Shown: piece after piece, positions 7,793-16,759 of the stretch
Layout of the letters: the number at the start of each line of letters is the position of its first letter
How positions within the stretch are numbered: the stretch's first letter is position 1
Origin: Mycolicibacterium flavescens
GTDB lineage: Bacteria > Actinomycetota > Actinomycetes > Mycobacteriales > Mycobacteriaceae
Assembly: GCA_900637135.1 (NCBI GenBank)
Contig: LR134353.1
Coordinates: forward strand, 4,712,001 to 4,776,000
Direction: 5' to 3'
Length of the DNA: 64,000 bases
Made by a program: the position numbers and the translations under genes
The notes under the pieces: model-generated
What the model saw: only the letters and a program-made list of their open reading frames with translations
Told to the model about the DNA's origin: nothing
The model's database searches: none

Positions 7793-10711
7793 GTGCTGAC
7801 CAACACAACCGATCGGAGTGCCCTGCTCGCCGTCCTGCTCGCACACGCGGTCGCCGCCGCGCTGGCGCCCCTGCTTGTCCACAAGTGGGGGCGCAAGGCC
7901 TTCTATCCGCTGGCGCTGGTGCCGCTTCTGTCCCTGGTGTGGGTGGCGCAGAACTGGCCGTCCGCGGGGGGGTCGAGCACCGTCGACGTGCCGTGGGTGC
8001 CCGAGCTGTCGATGAACATCACGCTGCGCTTCGACACGCTCGCCGCGATCATGAGCGTGCTGGTTCTCGGCATCGGCGCGCTGGTCCTTTTCTACTGCGC
8101 CGACTACTTCCACCACCACGACGGCCGCATCGAGAACCGGTTGCCGAGTTTCGCCGCCGAACTGGTCGCGTTCTCTGGCGCGATGTTCGGGCTGGTCACC
8201 AGCGACAACCTGCTGATGCTCTACGTGTTCTGGGAGATCACCTCGGTGCTGTCGTTCCTTCTGGTCGGCCACTACGCCGAACGCCTGACCAGCAGGCGGG
8301 CGGCAACCCAGGCGTTGTTGGTCACGACGTTCGGCGGCCTGGCGATGCTGGTCGGCATCATCGTGCTCGGCAACATGGCAGGCTCCTACCTGCTCTCCGA
8401 ACTCCTTGAATCTCCGCCGACGGGGGTGGCGGCGTCGGTCGGGCTGGTGCTCATCCTCGTCGGCGCGCTGTCGAAGTCGGCGATCGTGCCGCTTCACTTC
8501 TGGCTGCCGGGCGCAATGGCCGCACCGACCCCGGTGAGCGCGTACCTGCACGCCGCGGCGATGGTCAAGGCCGGCGTCTATCTGATCGCGCGCATGAGCC
8601 CCAGTTTCGCCGACTCCCCGGTGTGGCGGCCCATAGTGGTCTCGCTCGGCCTGTTGACCATGCTGCTGGCCGGTTGGCGCGCGGTGCGCGAGTACGACCT
8701 GAAGTTGATCCTGGCCTTCGGCACGGTCAGTCAGCTGGGGCTGATCACGGTCATGGTCGGCACCGGCGGCAGCGACATGATGCTCGGCGGACTGGCGATG
8801 CTGGTGGCACACGCCATGTTCAAGGCGGCGCTGTTCATGGTCGTCGGCATCATCGACCACGCCACCGGCACCCGCGACATCCGCAGACTGGCCTGGCTCG
8901 GCGCCAAGGCGCGGCCGCTGTTCGTCATCGCCGTCGGCGCATCTGCCAGCATGGCGGCGCTGCCCCCGTTCTTCGGTTTCGTCGCCAAGGAAACCGACCT
9001 GGCCACCGTGCTGCATACCCCCACCCTCGGCGTCTTCGCCCCGGTGGTGCTGGTCGGCGTCGTGATCGGCTCGGTGTTCACGACCATCTACAGCCTGCGC
9101 TTCCTGTTCGGTGCGTTCGGCCGCAAGGGGCGCCCCGAGCCGAGCACCCGCGTCGCCGAGATGCACCGGCCCGAGCGCACGTTCATGATCGCGCCGGGCA
9201 TCCTCGCGGCCGCGGGCCTGGCCTTCGGGATCTGGCCCGTCGGGGTCGGCGACGTGCTGGAGGATTACGCCGACACGGTGCCCGGCGGCAACAACGAGTA
9301 CCACCTCGCGCTGTGGCACGGCGTGAACGTGCCGCTGCTGTTGTCGGTGCTGGTGATCGCCACCGGCGTGGCGGCCTTCGTCGGCCGCGAACGGCTGCGC
9401 CGGTTCCGCACGATGCGCGAACCACTCGGCAACGCCGACCACGTGTACGACGCCGTGATACGCCGGCTCGACCTGTGGGCGGTGGAACTCACCGCTGTCA
9501 CCCAGCGCGGTTCCATCCCGGCCACCCAGGCCGCGATCCTGTCGACGCTGGTGCTGGTGCCCACCATCGCGCTCGCGGTGGGTGCGCGCGACCACCCGCA
9601 GTTCAGGCTGTGGGGTTCACCGCTTCAGGTGGTGATCGGTCTGATCATCCTGGCCGCCGCGCTCGGCGCTCTGGTGATGCGCAACCGCCTGGCGGCAGTG
9701 CTGCTCGTCGGCGTGACCGGATACGGGTGCGGGGTGATCTTCGCGCTGCACGGTGCGCCGGATCTGGCCCTGACCCAGTTCCTGGTCGAGACGTTGACCC
9801 TCGTGGTGTTCGTCCTGGTGCTGCGCACGTTGCCCGCCGAAGCCGACCGGGTCCACATCCGCAGATACCGGTGGCCGCGGGCGGCGCTGGCACTGGCGGT
9901 CGGTGCGACCGTGACCACCTTGGCGGTGTACGCGATGGCCGCGCGCACCGGAACTCCGATCGCCTCGTTGATCCCCGAGGCGGCGTACTACCGCGGCCAC
10001 GGCGCCAACGCCGTCAACGTGCTACTGGTCGACATCCGGGCCTGGGACACCATGGGCGAAGTCATGGTGCTCGTGGTCGCGGCGACCGGCGTCGCCTCAA
10101 TGGTGTTCCGGCACAGGAGGTTCGGGGCACCGCCGCGGGTCTCGGATGCGGGTCAGCCCGACATCGGCCGGCTACCGGCGATCGTGAACACCAGCCCGGC
10201 GGCCGGCGACATCACCTGGCTGCGCGGCAGCGAACTGCGTGACCCGCGGCACCGGTCGTTGATCCTCGAGGTCGCCACCCGCGTCATCTTCCCGCTGATC
10301 ATGGTCTTGTCGGCGTACTTCTTCTTCGCGGGACACAACACTCCCGGCGGCGGATTCGCCGGCGGATTGACCGCCGGGCTCGCGCTGGTGCTGCGCTACC
10401 TCGCGGGCGGTCGCTACGAACTGGGCGAGACGCTGCCGCTGGACGCGGGCAAGATCCTGGGCGCGGGACTCACTTTATGCGCCGGTACCGCGTTCGCCTC
10501 GCTGCTGGTGGGGGCGCCCGCGCTGTCGTCGGCGCTGATCGAGATCGACGTGCCGGTGTTGGGCACCGTCAAGTTCGTCACCGCATTGTTCTTCGACCTC
10601 GGGGTGTACCTCATCGTCGTGGGTCTGGTGCTCGACGTGTTGCGTAGCCTCGGTGCCCGCATCGACGTGGAGTTGGGCCAGGAGCAGAAGACGGTGGTGT
10701 CTACGCAATGA
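7793..10711 (+). CDS. mrpA: Na+/H+ antiporter subunit A fused to subunit B (MrpAB)
   Basis: 972 residues. Residues 1 to about 780 are the NuoL-like MrpA antiporter core with about 20 helices (LYVFWEITSVLSFLLVGHY; SKSAIVPLHFWLPGAMAAP; TPVSAYLHAAAMVKAGVYL) and the MrpA-specific C-terminal helices. From about 825 the sequence becomes a complete MrpB-type domain (VIFPLIMVLSAYFFFAGHN, then PGGGFAGGL near 850). A-B fusion is common in actinobacteria. The product is one subunit of the multi-protein Mrp complex, which exchanges cytoplasmic Na+ for H+ using proton-motive force. The start is a GTG at 7793. The stop overlaps mrpC as ATGA. Confidence 0.93.
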   Translation: MLTNTTDRSALLAVLLAHAVAAALAPLLVHKWGRKAFYPLALVPLLSLVWVAQNWPSAGGSSTVDVPWVPELSMNITLRFDTLAAIMSVLVLGIGALVLFYCADYFHHHDGRIENRLPSFAAELVAFSGAMFGLVTSDNLLMLYVFWEITSVLSFLLVGHYAERLTSRRAATQALLVTTFGGLAMLVGIIVLGNMAGSYLLSELLESPPTGVAASVGLVLILVGALSKSAIVPLHFWLPGAMAAPTPVSAYLHAAAMVKAGVYLIARMSPSFADSPVWRPIVVSLGLLTMLLAGWRAVREYDLKLILAFGTVSQLGLITVMVGTGGSDMMLGGLAMLVAHAMFKAALFMVVGIIDHATGTRDIRRLAWLGAKARPLFVIAVGASASMAALPPFFGFVAKETDLATVLHTPTLGVFAPVVLVGVVIGSVFTTIYSLRFLFGAFGRKGRPEPSTRVAEMHRPERTFMIAPGILAAAGLAFGIWPVGVGDVLEDYADTVPGGNNEYHLALWHGVNVPLLLSVLVIATGVAAFVGRERLRRFRTMREPLGNADHVYDAVIRRLDLWAVELTAVTQRGSIPATQAAILSTLVLVPTIALAVGARDHPQFRLWGSPLQVVIGLIILAAALGALVMRNRLAAVLLVGVTGYGCGVIFALHGAPDLALTQFLVETLTLVVFVLVLRTLPAEADRVHIRRYRWPRAALALAVGATVTTLAVYAMAARTGTPIASLIPEAAYYRGHGANAVNVLLVDIRAWDTMGEVMVLVVAATGVASMVFRHRRFGAPPRVSDAGQPDIGRLPAIVNTSPAAGDITWLRGSELRDPRHRSLILEVATRVIFPLIMVLSAYFFFAGHNTPGGGFAGGLTAGLALVLRYLAGGRYELGETLPLDAGKILGAGLTLCAGTAFASLLVGAPALSSALIEIDVPVLGTVKFVTALFFDLGVYLIVVGLVLDVLRSLGARIDVELGQEQKTVVSTQ

Positions 10712-11178
10712 CCACCTCTCTCGTGCCCCTCATCCTGCTCGGCGGCCTCACCAGCGCAGGCGTCTACCTGCTGCTCGAGCGCAACCTGACCCGAATGTTG
10801 CTGGGGCTGTTGCTCATCAGCAATGCCATCAACCTACTGATCCTCATCGCCGGCGGCCCGTCCGGTAAGCCCCCTATCTGGGGCCGGGGCAGCGACGAGC
10901 ACACCACCACCGCGGATCCGTTGGCCCAGGGCATGATCCTGACCGCGATCGTCATCACGATGGGCGTCGCGGCGTTCGTGCTGGCGATGGCCTACCGGAC
11001 CTATCGGTTGACCACCGCCGAGGAAGTGGGCGACGACCCCGAGGATGCCAAGGTCTCCGAGTTGGCCTCGAAGGACATCGCCGCCGTCGAAGAGGACCGA
11101 CCCCAGCCTGAAGCCGCCCGCGACACCGATGCACCCGACGAGTTGGACGCCCTGCCCGGTTACGAAGGATCGAAGTGA
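10708..11178 (+). CDS. mrpC: Na+/H+ antiporter subunit C (NuoK-like)
   Basis: 156 residues. Three NuoK-like helices in the first 100 residues include SAGVYLLLERNLTRMLLGLL and LTAIVITMGVAAFVLAMAYR. An acidic, charged tail of about 45 residues is longer than in the usual ~115-residue MrpC. The ATG at 10708 overlaps the mrpA stop by four bases. Subunit C sits between A and D in the Mrp complex. Confidence 0.92.
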   Translation: MTTSLVPLILLGGLTSAGVYLLLERNLTRMLLGLLLISNAINLLILIAGGPSGKPPIWGRGSDEHTTTADPLAQGMILTAIVITMGVAAFVLAMAYRTYRLTTAEEVGDDPEDAKVSELASKDIAAVEEDRPQPEAARDTDAPDELDALPGYEGSK

Positions 11179-11209
11179 TGCGGGGGCGATTAGTGAAGGC
11201 GGACTGCGC

Positions 11210-12805
11210 ATGACGTTGGCGGCCACCTTGATACCCCTGCCCGTCCTGCTCCCGACGCTGGGCGCGGCGGCAACGCTGATCGCGGGCCGGCGGCCACGAC
11301 TGCAGCGGCTCCTCACCCTCGTCGTGTTGTCTGTCGTCGTCGCGGTGTGTGGCGCGCTGCTCTACCTCGCCGACAGGGACGGCACGCTCGTGCTCCACGT
11401 CGGCGGCTGGGGACAGTCGGTGCCCGGGATGGGTCCGCTGGGCATCACGCTGGTGGTGGACCGGTTGTCGGCGCTGATGCTCGTCGTCTCGGCGATCGTG
11501 TTGCTGGCCGTGGTGTTCTACGCCATCGGACAGGGTGTCCGCGACGGTGACGAACGCCAACCGGTGTCGATCTTCATGCCCACCTACCTGGTGTTGTCGG
11601 CCGGCGTCTGCATGGCGTTCCTCGCCGGTGACCTGTTCAACCTTTTCGTCGGTTTCGAGGTGCTGCTGGCCGCGAGCTTCGTGCTGCTGACGGTCGGAGC
11701 CAGCAAGGACCGTGTCCGCGCAGGCATCTCGTATGTGATGGTGTCGATGGTCGGGTCGCTGATCTTCCTGTTCGGCCTCGCCCTCGTCTACGGCGCCACC
11801 GGGACACTGAACTTGGCGGAACTCTCCGTGCGACTCGAGGAGGTGTCGGGCGGAGTCCGTTCGGCGATGTTCGCCGTGCTGCTGGTGGCGTTCGGCATCA
11901 AGGCCGCGGTGTTCCCGCTCTCGGCCTGGCTGCCCGACTCCTATCCGACCGCACCCGCACCGGTCACCGCCGTGTTCGCCGGCCTGCTCACGAAGGTCGG
12001 CGTCTATTCGATCATTCGGGCGCACTCGCTGTTGTTCCCCGACGGAGGGCTCGACCCGGTGCTGTTGGTCGCCGCGTTGTTGACGATGCTGATCGGCATC
12101 CTCGGTGCGATCGCGCAGAGCGACATCAAACGACTGCTGTCGTTCACGCTGGTGAGCCACATCGGCTACATGGTGTTCGGCATCGCGTTGTCCAACCAGC
12201 TTGGCATGTCCGGTGCCATTTACTATGTGGCGCACCATATTCTGGTGCAGACCACACTGTTCCTGGTCGTCGGGTTGATCGAACGCCAGGCCGGGGCGTC
12301 GACCATGGACCGCTTGGGCGGTTTGGCGGCAGCCAGTCCGCTGCTCGCCTTCGTGTTCGTCATCCCCGCGCTTAATCTCGGTGGCATACCACCGTTCTCC
12401 GGTTTCATCGGCAAGGTCGCGCTGCTCGAGGCCGGCGCGCAGGACGGCTCGGTACTGGCCTGGACGCTGGTGGCCGGCGGTGTGGTGACGAGCTTGCTGA
12501 CGCTGTACGTGGTCGTGCGGGTGTGGACCAAGGCGTTCTGGCGCTCGCGCGAGGACGCGCCCGAAGGCCATCTGTCCGCGGCGCTGCCGTCGGCGTTGCT
12601 CGACGAACCCGAGGACATCCAGTTCGTCGACCGCGACCACGTCGGCCGCATGCCGGCCGGGATGGTCGGGCCCACGGGTGCGCTGATTGCGGCCGGGCTC
12701 GCGCTGACGGTGCTCGCCGGACCGATATTCGCGTACAGCGAAAGGGCTTCCAACGAGGTACTCGACCGGAGCGAGTACATCACTGCCGTGGTGGGGCCGC
12801 GATGA
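11210..12805 (+). CDS. mrpD: Na+/H+ antiporter subunit D
   Basis: 531 residues, a NuoM/N-like antiporter subunit with about 14 helices. Hallmarks are DLFNLFVGFEVLLAASFVLL (key membrane Glu), AVFPLSAWLPDSYPTAPAPV and FAGLLTKVGVYSIIR (key Lys). A charged cytoplasmic insert near 445-480 precedes the last helix. The ATG at 11210 is preceded by a GAAGG-like ribosome site; longer in-frame extensions would run back into mrpC. It belongs to the mrpA-C-D-E-F-G operon, 31 bases after mrpC. Confidence 0.93.
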   Translation: MTLAATLIPLPVLLPTLGAAATLIAGRRPRLQRLLTLVVLSVVVAVCGALLYLADRDGTLVLHVGGWGQSVPGMGPLGITLVVDRLSALMLVVSAIVLLAVVFYAIGQGVRDGDERQPVSIFMPTYLVLSAGVCMAFLAGDLFNLFVGFEVLLAASFVLLTVGASKDRVRAGISYVMVSMVGSLIFLFGLALVYGATGTLNLAELSVRLEEVSGGVRSAMFAVLLVAFGIKAAVFPLSAWLPDSYPTAPAPVTAVFAGLLTKVGVYSIIRAHSLLFPDGGLDPVLLVAALLTMLIGILGAIAQSDIKRLLSFTLVSHIGYMVFGIALSNQLGMSGAIYYVAHHILVQTTLFLVVGLIERQAGASTMDRLGGLAAASPLLAFVFVIPALNLGGIPPFSGFIGKVALLEAGAQDGSVLAWTLVAGGVVTSLLTLYVVVRVWTKAFWRSREDAPEGHLSAALPSALLDEPEDIQFVDRDHVGRMPAGMVGPTGALIAAGLALTVLAGPIFAYSERASNEVLDRSEYITAVVGPR

Positions 12806-12833
12806 GCGCTTGCGCGAAGAGCAGAGGACACCG

Positions 12834-13370
12834 ATGAGAAGCGTTGCGCTGCGCGTCTGGATCTTCTGCTGGCTGGTGTTCGTCTGGATCCTGCTGTGGG
12901 GCAACTTCTCCGCGGCGAATGTGCTCTCGGGTGCGGCCGTTGCGGCGTTGATCACATGGTTGCTGCCCCTGCCCGCCGTGCCGGTCGAAGGCAAGGTGCA
13001 CGTGCTGTCGCTGATCCGCCTCATCCTCACGGTCGCCTACCGTTTGGTGCTGTCCTCGGTCCAGGTCGCGGTGCTGTCGTTGAAACCCCGACCACCACTG
13101 TCAGCGGTGCTGCGCGCGCAGCTTTCCGTGAAGTCGGACCTCGTGCTGTCGCTGGCGGTCGTCATCTTCAACCTGATCCCCGGATCGATCGTGCTCGAGA
13201 TCGACCAGACCCGCCGGCTGCTCTACATGCATGTCATCGATGTCGGCTCCGACCGCGCACTGCAAGCGTTCTACCACCAGGTGGCTGTGATCGAACGGCT
13301 GCTGGTCGCGACATTCGAGCGTCCCGAGGACTGGCGCCCGGCGCATGAGCACGAGGAGCACGAAGCATGA
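12834..13370 (+). CDS. mrpE: Na+/H+ antiporter subunit E
   Basis: 178 residues. Two N-terminal helices (VWIFCWLVFVWILLWG; NVLSGAAVAALITWLL) are followed by a cytoplasmic alpha/beta domain with the MrpE signature LNLIPGSIVLEI-like run (VIFNLIPGSIVLEID) and LYMHVIDVG. AGAGGA lies a few bases upstream of the ATG at 12834; an in-frame upstream TTG is less convincing. It is in the Mrp operon. Confidence 0.92.
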   Translation: MRSVALRVWIFCWLVFVWILLWGNFSAANVLSGAAVAALITWLLPLPAVPVEGKVHVLSLIRLILTVAYRLVLSSVQVAVLSLKPRPPLSAVLRAQLSVKSDLVLSLAVVIFNLIPGSIVLEIDQTRRLLYMHVIDVGSDRALQAFYHQVAVIERLLVATFERPEDWRPAHEHEEHEA

Positions 13371-13401
13371 GCCCCCAGCGAAATACGAAGGCGCAGCGCG
13401 C

Positions 13402-13689
13402 ATGATCACCGTCTGGGTCATCGCCGCGGTGATGATGACCGCCGCCGCCGCGATCACGATGTTCCGTCTCCTTGCCGGGCCGAGCACACTGGACCGCCTG
13501 GTCGCCGTCGACACGCTCATCGCCGTGGCGATGTGCGGGATCGGCATCTGGAGCGCCTACAGCCTGGACAGCACCGTCACCTACGGCATGGCCGCATTGG
13601 CTTTGATCAGCTTCGTCGGCACGGTCAGCGTCGCCCGATTCCGCGTCCCCGACGTCGACAAGTCCCGCACCATCGGGGGGCGAGGATGA
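13402..13689 (+). CDS. mrpF: Na+/H+ antiporter subunit F
   Basis: 95 residues from the ATG at 13402, the usual size for MrpF. It has three helices with the conserved FRLLAGPSTLDRLVAVDTL stretch. An upstream in-frame ATG at 13345 would add 19 residues and overlap mrpE by 26 bases, which is less likely. The stop overlaps mrpG as ATGA. Confidence 0.9.
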   Translation: MITVWVIAAVMMTAAAAITMFRLLAGPSTLDRLVAVDTLIAVAMCGIGIWSAYSLDSTVTYGMAALALISFVGTVSVARFRVPDVDKSRTIGGRG

Positions 13690-14048
13690 CGGGACTCGAC
13701 ATCCTCACGAGCGTGCTGGTGCTGGGCGGCTCGTCGCTCGCGCTGACCGCCGCGATCGGCATCGTCCGCTTCCCTGACACGTTGACGCGCATGCACGCGG
13801 CGTCCAAGCCGCAGGTACTCGGGCTCCTGCTGGTGATCATCGGCGCCGGGATACGGCTGCGCGGCAACGCCGATATCGGCATGCTCGTACTCACCGGCTT
13901 GTTCACGGTGATCACCGCACCGGTGGTGGCGAACCGGGTTGGTCAGCTCGCGTATCGGGAACAGAACGTCCGAGACGATCTGTTGACCGCGGACGAGATT
14001 GACGAGTTCGCCGACCACACGGAAAGCGGCGCCGATGGCCAGGACTGA
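13686..14048 (+). CDS. mrpG: Na+/H+ antiporter subunit G
   Basis: 120 residues with three helices and the MrpG motif IGIVRFPDTLTRMHAASKPQ. The C-terminus is acidic (NVRDDLLTADEIDEFADHTE). The ATG at 13686 overlaps the mrpF stop. It is the last Mrp subunit; its 3' end overlaps the methyltransferase start by 14 bases, so that gene is probably expressed with the operon. Confidence 0.92.
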   Translation: MTGLDILTSVLVLGGSSLALTAAIGIVRFPDTLTRMHAASKPQVLGLLLVIIGAGIRLRGNADIGMLVLTGLFTVITAPVVANRVGQLAYREQNVRDDLLTADEIDEFADHTESGADGQD

Positions 14049-14940
14049 CGACGACAGCTGGGGCATCACCGAGAGTGTGGGCGCGACGGCGCTGGGGGTG
14101 GCCTGGTCTCGTGCGCTGGAGCAGAACACCGACTGCCCGCTGTTCACCGATCCGTACGCCCAGATGTTCGTCGACGCGGCAGTGGAACAGGGTTGGCAAC
14201 CGCCCTCTGCCCACATGGCCGAACGCATCCGCTCGATCGGCGGCTACGCGGCGTCGCGCACCAAATGGTTCGACGAGTTCTTCATCGCCGCGGGCGCCAA
14301 CGGCATCGACCAGGTGGTGATTCTGGCGGCCGGGCTCGACGCGCGGGCCTGGCGCTTGCCGTGGATCGGTGGCACCGTCGTCTACGAGATCGACCAGCCC
14401 CGGGTGCTGACGTTCAAGGTCGACACGTTGCGTCGACACGAAGTTCAGCCGGCCGCCGAGTACATCCCGGTGCCGATCGACTTGCGCGAGGATTGGCCGC
14501 GGGCTCTGCGGGACGCGGGGTTCGACGCGAGCGAGCCGACCGCGTGGGCCGCCGAGGGGCTTCTCCCCTATCTGCCCGCACGCGGACAAGACGTGTTGTT
14601 CGAACGGATCCACAAGCTCAGCGCGCAAGGCAGCCGCATCGCCGTCGAGTCGTTCGGGGCGGACTTCTTCGATCCGGAGTACCTGGCCAGTCGCCGCGAG
14701 AAACTGGCCGAGTACCGCAGGCAGGCCGGCAACGACGGTAGCGACGACGCGTTCGACGTACAGGACCTCTGGTACACCGAGGAACGCACCGAGGTAACCG
14801 ACTGGCTCACCGACCACGGTTGGGACGTCGCCTCGATCGCTGCCGCGGACCTGATGGAACGCTACGGCCGGTGCGCCGCGGGCGAACCCGACGACACAAC
14901 TCCGCGGACGGTATTCGTCGAGGGACAACGGACCTGCTGA
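14035..14940 (+). CDS. SAM-dependent methyltransferase, LCMT/TIGR00027 family
   Basis: 301 residues of the family greatly expanded in mycobacteria. N-terminal signature DDDSWGITESVGATALGVA, SAM-binding strand VVILAAGLDARAWRL, acidic ribose contact VVYEIDQPRVLTFK, and AAEGLLPYLPA. Fold relatives methylate carboxyl groups, but the mycobacterial substrates are largely unknown. The ATG at 14035 lies inside the 3' end of mrpG, an unusual operon partner for an ion antiporter. It converges on the LON-domain gene, 47 bases apart. Confidence 0.9.
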   Translation: MARTDDDSWGITESVGATALGVAWSRALEQNTDCPLFTDPYAQMFVDAAVEQGWQPPSAHMAERIRSIGGYAASRTKWFDEFFIAAGANGIDQVVILAAGLDARAWRLPWIGGTVVYEIDQPRVLTFKVDTLRRHEVQPAAEYIPVPIDLREDWPRALRDAGFDASEPTAWAAEGLLPYLPARGQDVLFERIHKLSAQGSRIAVESFGADFFDPEYLASRREKLAEYRRQAGNDGSDDAFDVQDLWYTEERTEVTDWLTDHGWDVASIAAADLMERYGRCAAGEPDDTTPRTVFVEGQRTC

Positions 14941-14987
14941 CAACCGCTGTCGCCGGACGTGAGCCGATCTTTCGGACCCGGATCCCG

Positions 14988-15623
14988 CTACTCCCCCGAC
15001 AGCTGGAACTCGACCATTGCGGTCACGGTCTCGACGGCGTCGCTCAGCGCAGCCAGCCGCTCGGCGACGGTCGGCGCAGCCAGCACCGCGTAGCGGTCGG
15101 CCTGCCCCATCGGCAGGCGAGAGGTCAACGTGTACAACCACTTACCGGCATCGCCGGACGCGTCCGCACCCGCCACGAATTCGCGGCCGTTGACGTCGGC
15201 CCCGCGTGCGGCGGCGATGCGTTCGAACAGCGCGACCATGCGGTCCTCCACGTCGCGGATCGCGTCCGCCTCGACGGGCTCACCCGGCTGATCGGGCCAC
15301 GGTTCTACCGCTGCGCGTGGATACGGGTCGTCGGGCTGCCACTCGATGACCCGAATACGTTCGCCAACCGCGCATTTGAGGCGGTAGCGGCCGTCACCGA
15401 AATCGGCGACCTCGCCGATGTGTGCCAGCGCGCCGACGTCGCTGCGGACGTCCCCGCCGCCCACTTCCCTGCCCGCCGTGATCAACACGACGCCGAACGC
15501 CGGGTCCTCGGTAGCCAGACAGTCCGAAACCAGTGCGCTGTAACGAGGTTCGAAGATCCGCAACGGAAGCTCCTCGCCGGGTAGCATCGCCACCTGCAGC
15601 GGGAACATCGGGATGGCCGCCAC
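14988..15623 (-). CDS. LON substrate-binding (PUA-like) domain protein, Rv0434 homologue
   Basis: 211 residues from the GTG at 15623 (VAAIPMFPLQVAMLPGEELPLRIFEPRY). This is the LON N-terminal domain without the ATPase or protease domains. The motifs FPL...LPGE.LPLRIFEPRY and FGVVLI are diagnostic. Stand-alone LON-N proteins have no firmly known function and may recognise proteins or act as a scaffold. The gene starts two bases after the ybdK stop, so it is in one operon with it. A longer open frame extends upstream but only by reading through ybdK. Confidence 0.88.
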   Translation of the reverse strand: MAAIPMFPLQVAMLPGEELPLRIFEPRYSALVSDCLATEDPAFGVVLITAGREVGGGDVRSDVGALAHIGEVADFGDGRYRLKCAVGERIRVIEWQPDDPYPRAAVEPWPDQPGEPVEADAIRDVEDRMVALFERIAAARGADVNGREFVAGADASGDAGKWLYTLTSRLPMGQADRYAVLAAPTVAERLAALSDAVETVTAMVEFQLSGE

Positions 15624-15625
15624 GT

Positions 15626-16759
15626 CTACAGCTCCAGTTCGGCGACCAGGGCGTCGACGACGGCGCGCAGGTCGCCGTCGTGCTCCTCGGCGACGCGGCG
15701 TTGACGTTGATACGACCCGCCGCCCCCGTAGATGTCGGCGACGTGCCGTAGTTCGTCGGCGCAGTGCAGCGACGCGGCAACCGGTTCGAGACGGTTGAGC
15801 AGCTCGTCGAGGTCCTCGGTCACCAACCGTTCGTTGCTGTTGGCATCCTGGATGATGATGGCGTCGAGGCCGTAACGCGCTGCGCGCCACTTGTTCTCCT
15901 GCACGTGCCACGGGGGCATGGTGGGCAGCGACTCACCGGCGTCGAGCCGCCGGTCGAGGTCGACGACCAGACAATGCGTCAACGCCACCAGCGCACCCAA
16001 CTCGCGCAGATTGGAGACACCGTCGAATATCCGGATCTCCACCGTCCCGATATGCGGCGAAGGCCGGACATCCCAACGGATTTCGTTCATGTGGTCGATG
16101 ATGCCGGTCTTCTTCTGGTCGTAGACGAAACGCTCCCACTCCGCCCACGACTGAAAGTGGAACGGCAGCCCGGCCGTCGGCAGCTGCTGAAACATCATCG
16201 CCCGGTTGGACGCATAGCCGGTGTCCTCACCGTCCCAGAACGGGGACGACGCCGACAGGGCCAACAGATGCGGGTAGTGGTTGAGCAGCGAGGTGTTGAT
16301 CGGCATCACCTTGTGCGCGGAGCGGACCCCGACGTGCACGTGCACACCCCAGATCAGCATCTGCCTGCCCCACCACTGGGTGCGCTTGATCAGCTCGGCA
16401 TAGCGGGGGGCGTCGGTCAGGCTGCCCGGCGACCACTTCGCGAACGGGTGCGTGCCCGCGCAGAACAACTCCATCCCGCGACCCCGGACGATCTCGCGGG
16501 CCGTCACCAGCGTCGAACGCAGATCGTTCATCGCCTCGGGCACCGAATCGCAGATGCCCGTGACGATCTCTACGGTGTTGCGCAGCAGCTCCTTGTGCAC
16601 ACGCGGGTTGTTCTCGCCGAGCTCCTCGATGACCGCAGTGGCTTCGTTGCTCAGGTCCCGCGTCGTCGCGTCGACGAGCGCGAACTCCCACTCGACCCCG
16701 ACCGTCGGTCGGGGCGAGCCGACGAAATCGATGTGGCTGCTAGCCGGTACGGATAACAC
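15626..16759 (-). CDS. ybdK: Carboxylate-amine ligase / glutamate-cysteine ligase family 2 (YbdK), Rv0433 homologue
   Basis: 377 residues, GCS2 family (ATP-grasp-like glutamine-synthetase fold). Conserved N-terminus IDFVGSPRPTVGVEWEFAL, then FCAGTHPFAKW, WGVHVHVG, NRAMMFQQLP and WDVRPSPHIGTVEIR. The GTG at 16759 gives the length of mycobacterial homologues (about 376). The 5' end overlaps the 3' end of sodC by 20 bases. Family members have weak glutamate-cysteine ligase activity in E. coli. Mycobacteria use mycothiol and ergothioneine, so the physiological reaction is uncertain. Confidence 0.9.
   Translation of the reverse strand: MLSVPASSHIDFVGSPRPTVGVEWEFALVDATTRDLSNEATAVIEELGENNPRVHKELLRNTVEIVTGICDSVPEAMNDLRSTLVTAREIVRGRGMELFCAGTHPFAKWSPGSLTDAPRYAELIKRTQWWGRQMLIWGVHVHVGVRSAHKVMPINTSLLNHYPHLLALSASSPFWDGEDTGYASNRAMMFQQLPTAGLPFHFQSWAEWERFVYDQKKTGIIDHMNEIRWDVRPSPHIGTVEIRIFDGVSNLRELGALVALTHCLVVDLDRRLDAGESLPTMPPWHVQENKWRAARYGLDAIIIQDANSNERLVTEDLDELLNRLEPVAASLHCADELRHVADIYGGGGSYQRQRRVAEEHDGDLRAVVDALVAELEL

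Noticed and set aside
7691..9595. 634-residue minus-strand frame opposite mrpA
   Set aside because: Complement of a strongly supported Mrp subunit; His/Arg/Gln-rich composition typical of the antisense frame of high-GC membrane genes.
10955..13030. 691-residue minus-strand frame opposite mrpC, mrpD and mrpE
   Set aside because: Same antisense artefact, spanning three real genes with clear motifs.
14988..15911. Longer 307-residue frame for the LON-domain gene
   Set aside because: The extra N-terminus overlaps ybdK in another frame. The GTG at 15623 starts right at the LON domain after the ybdK stop.
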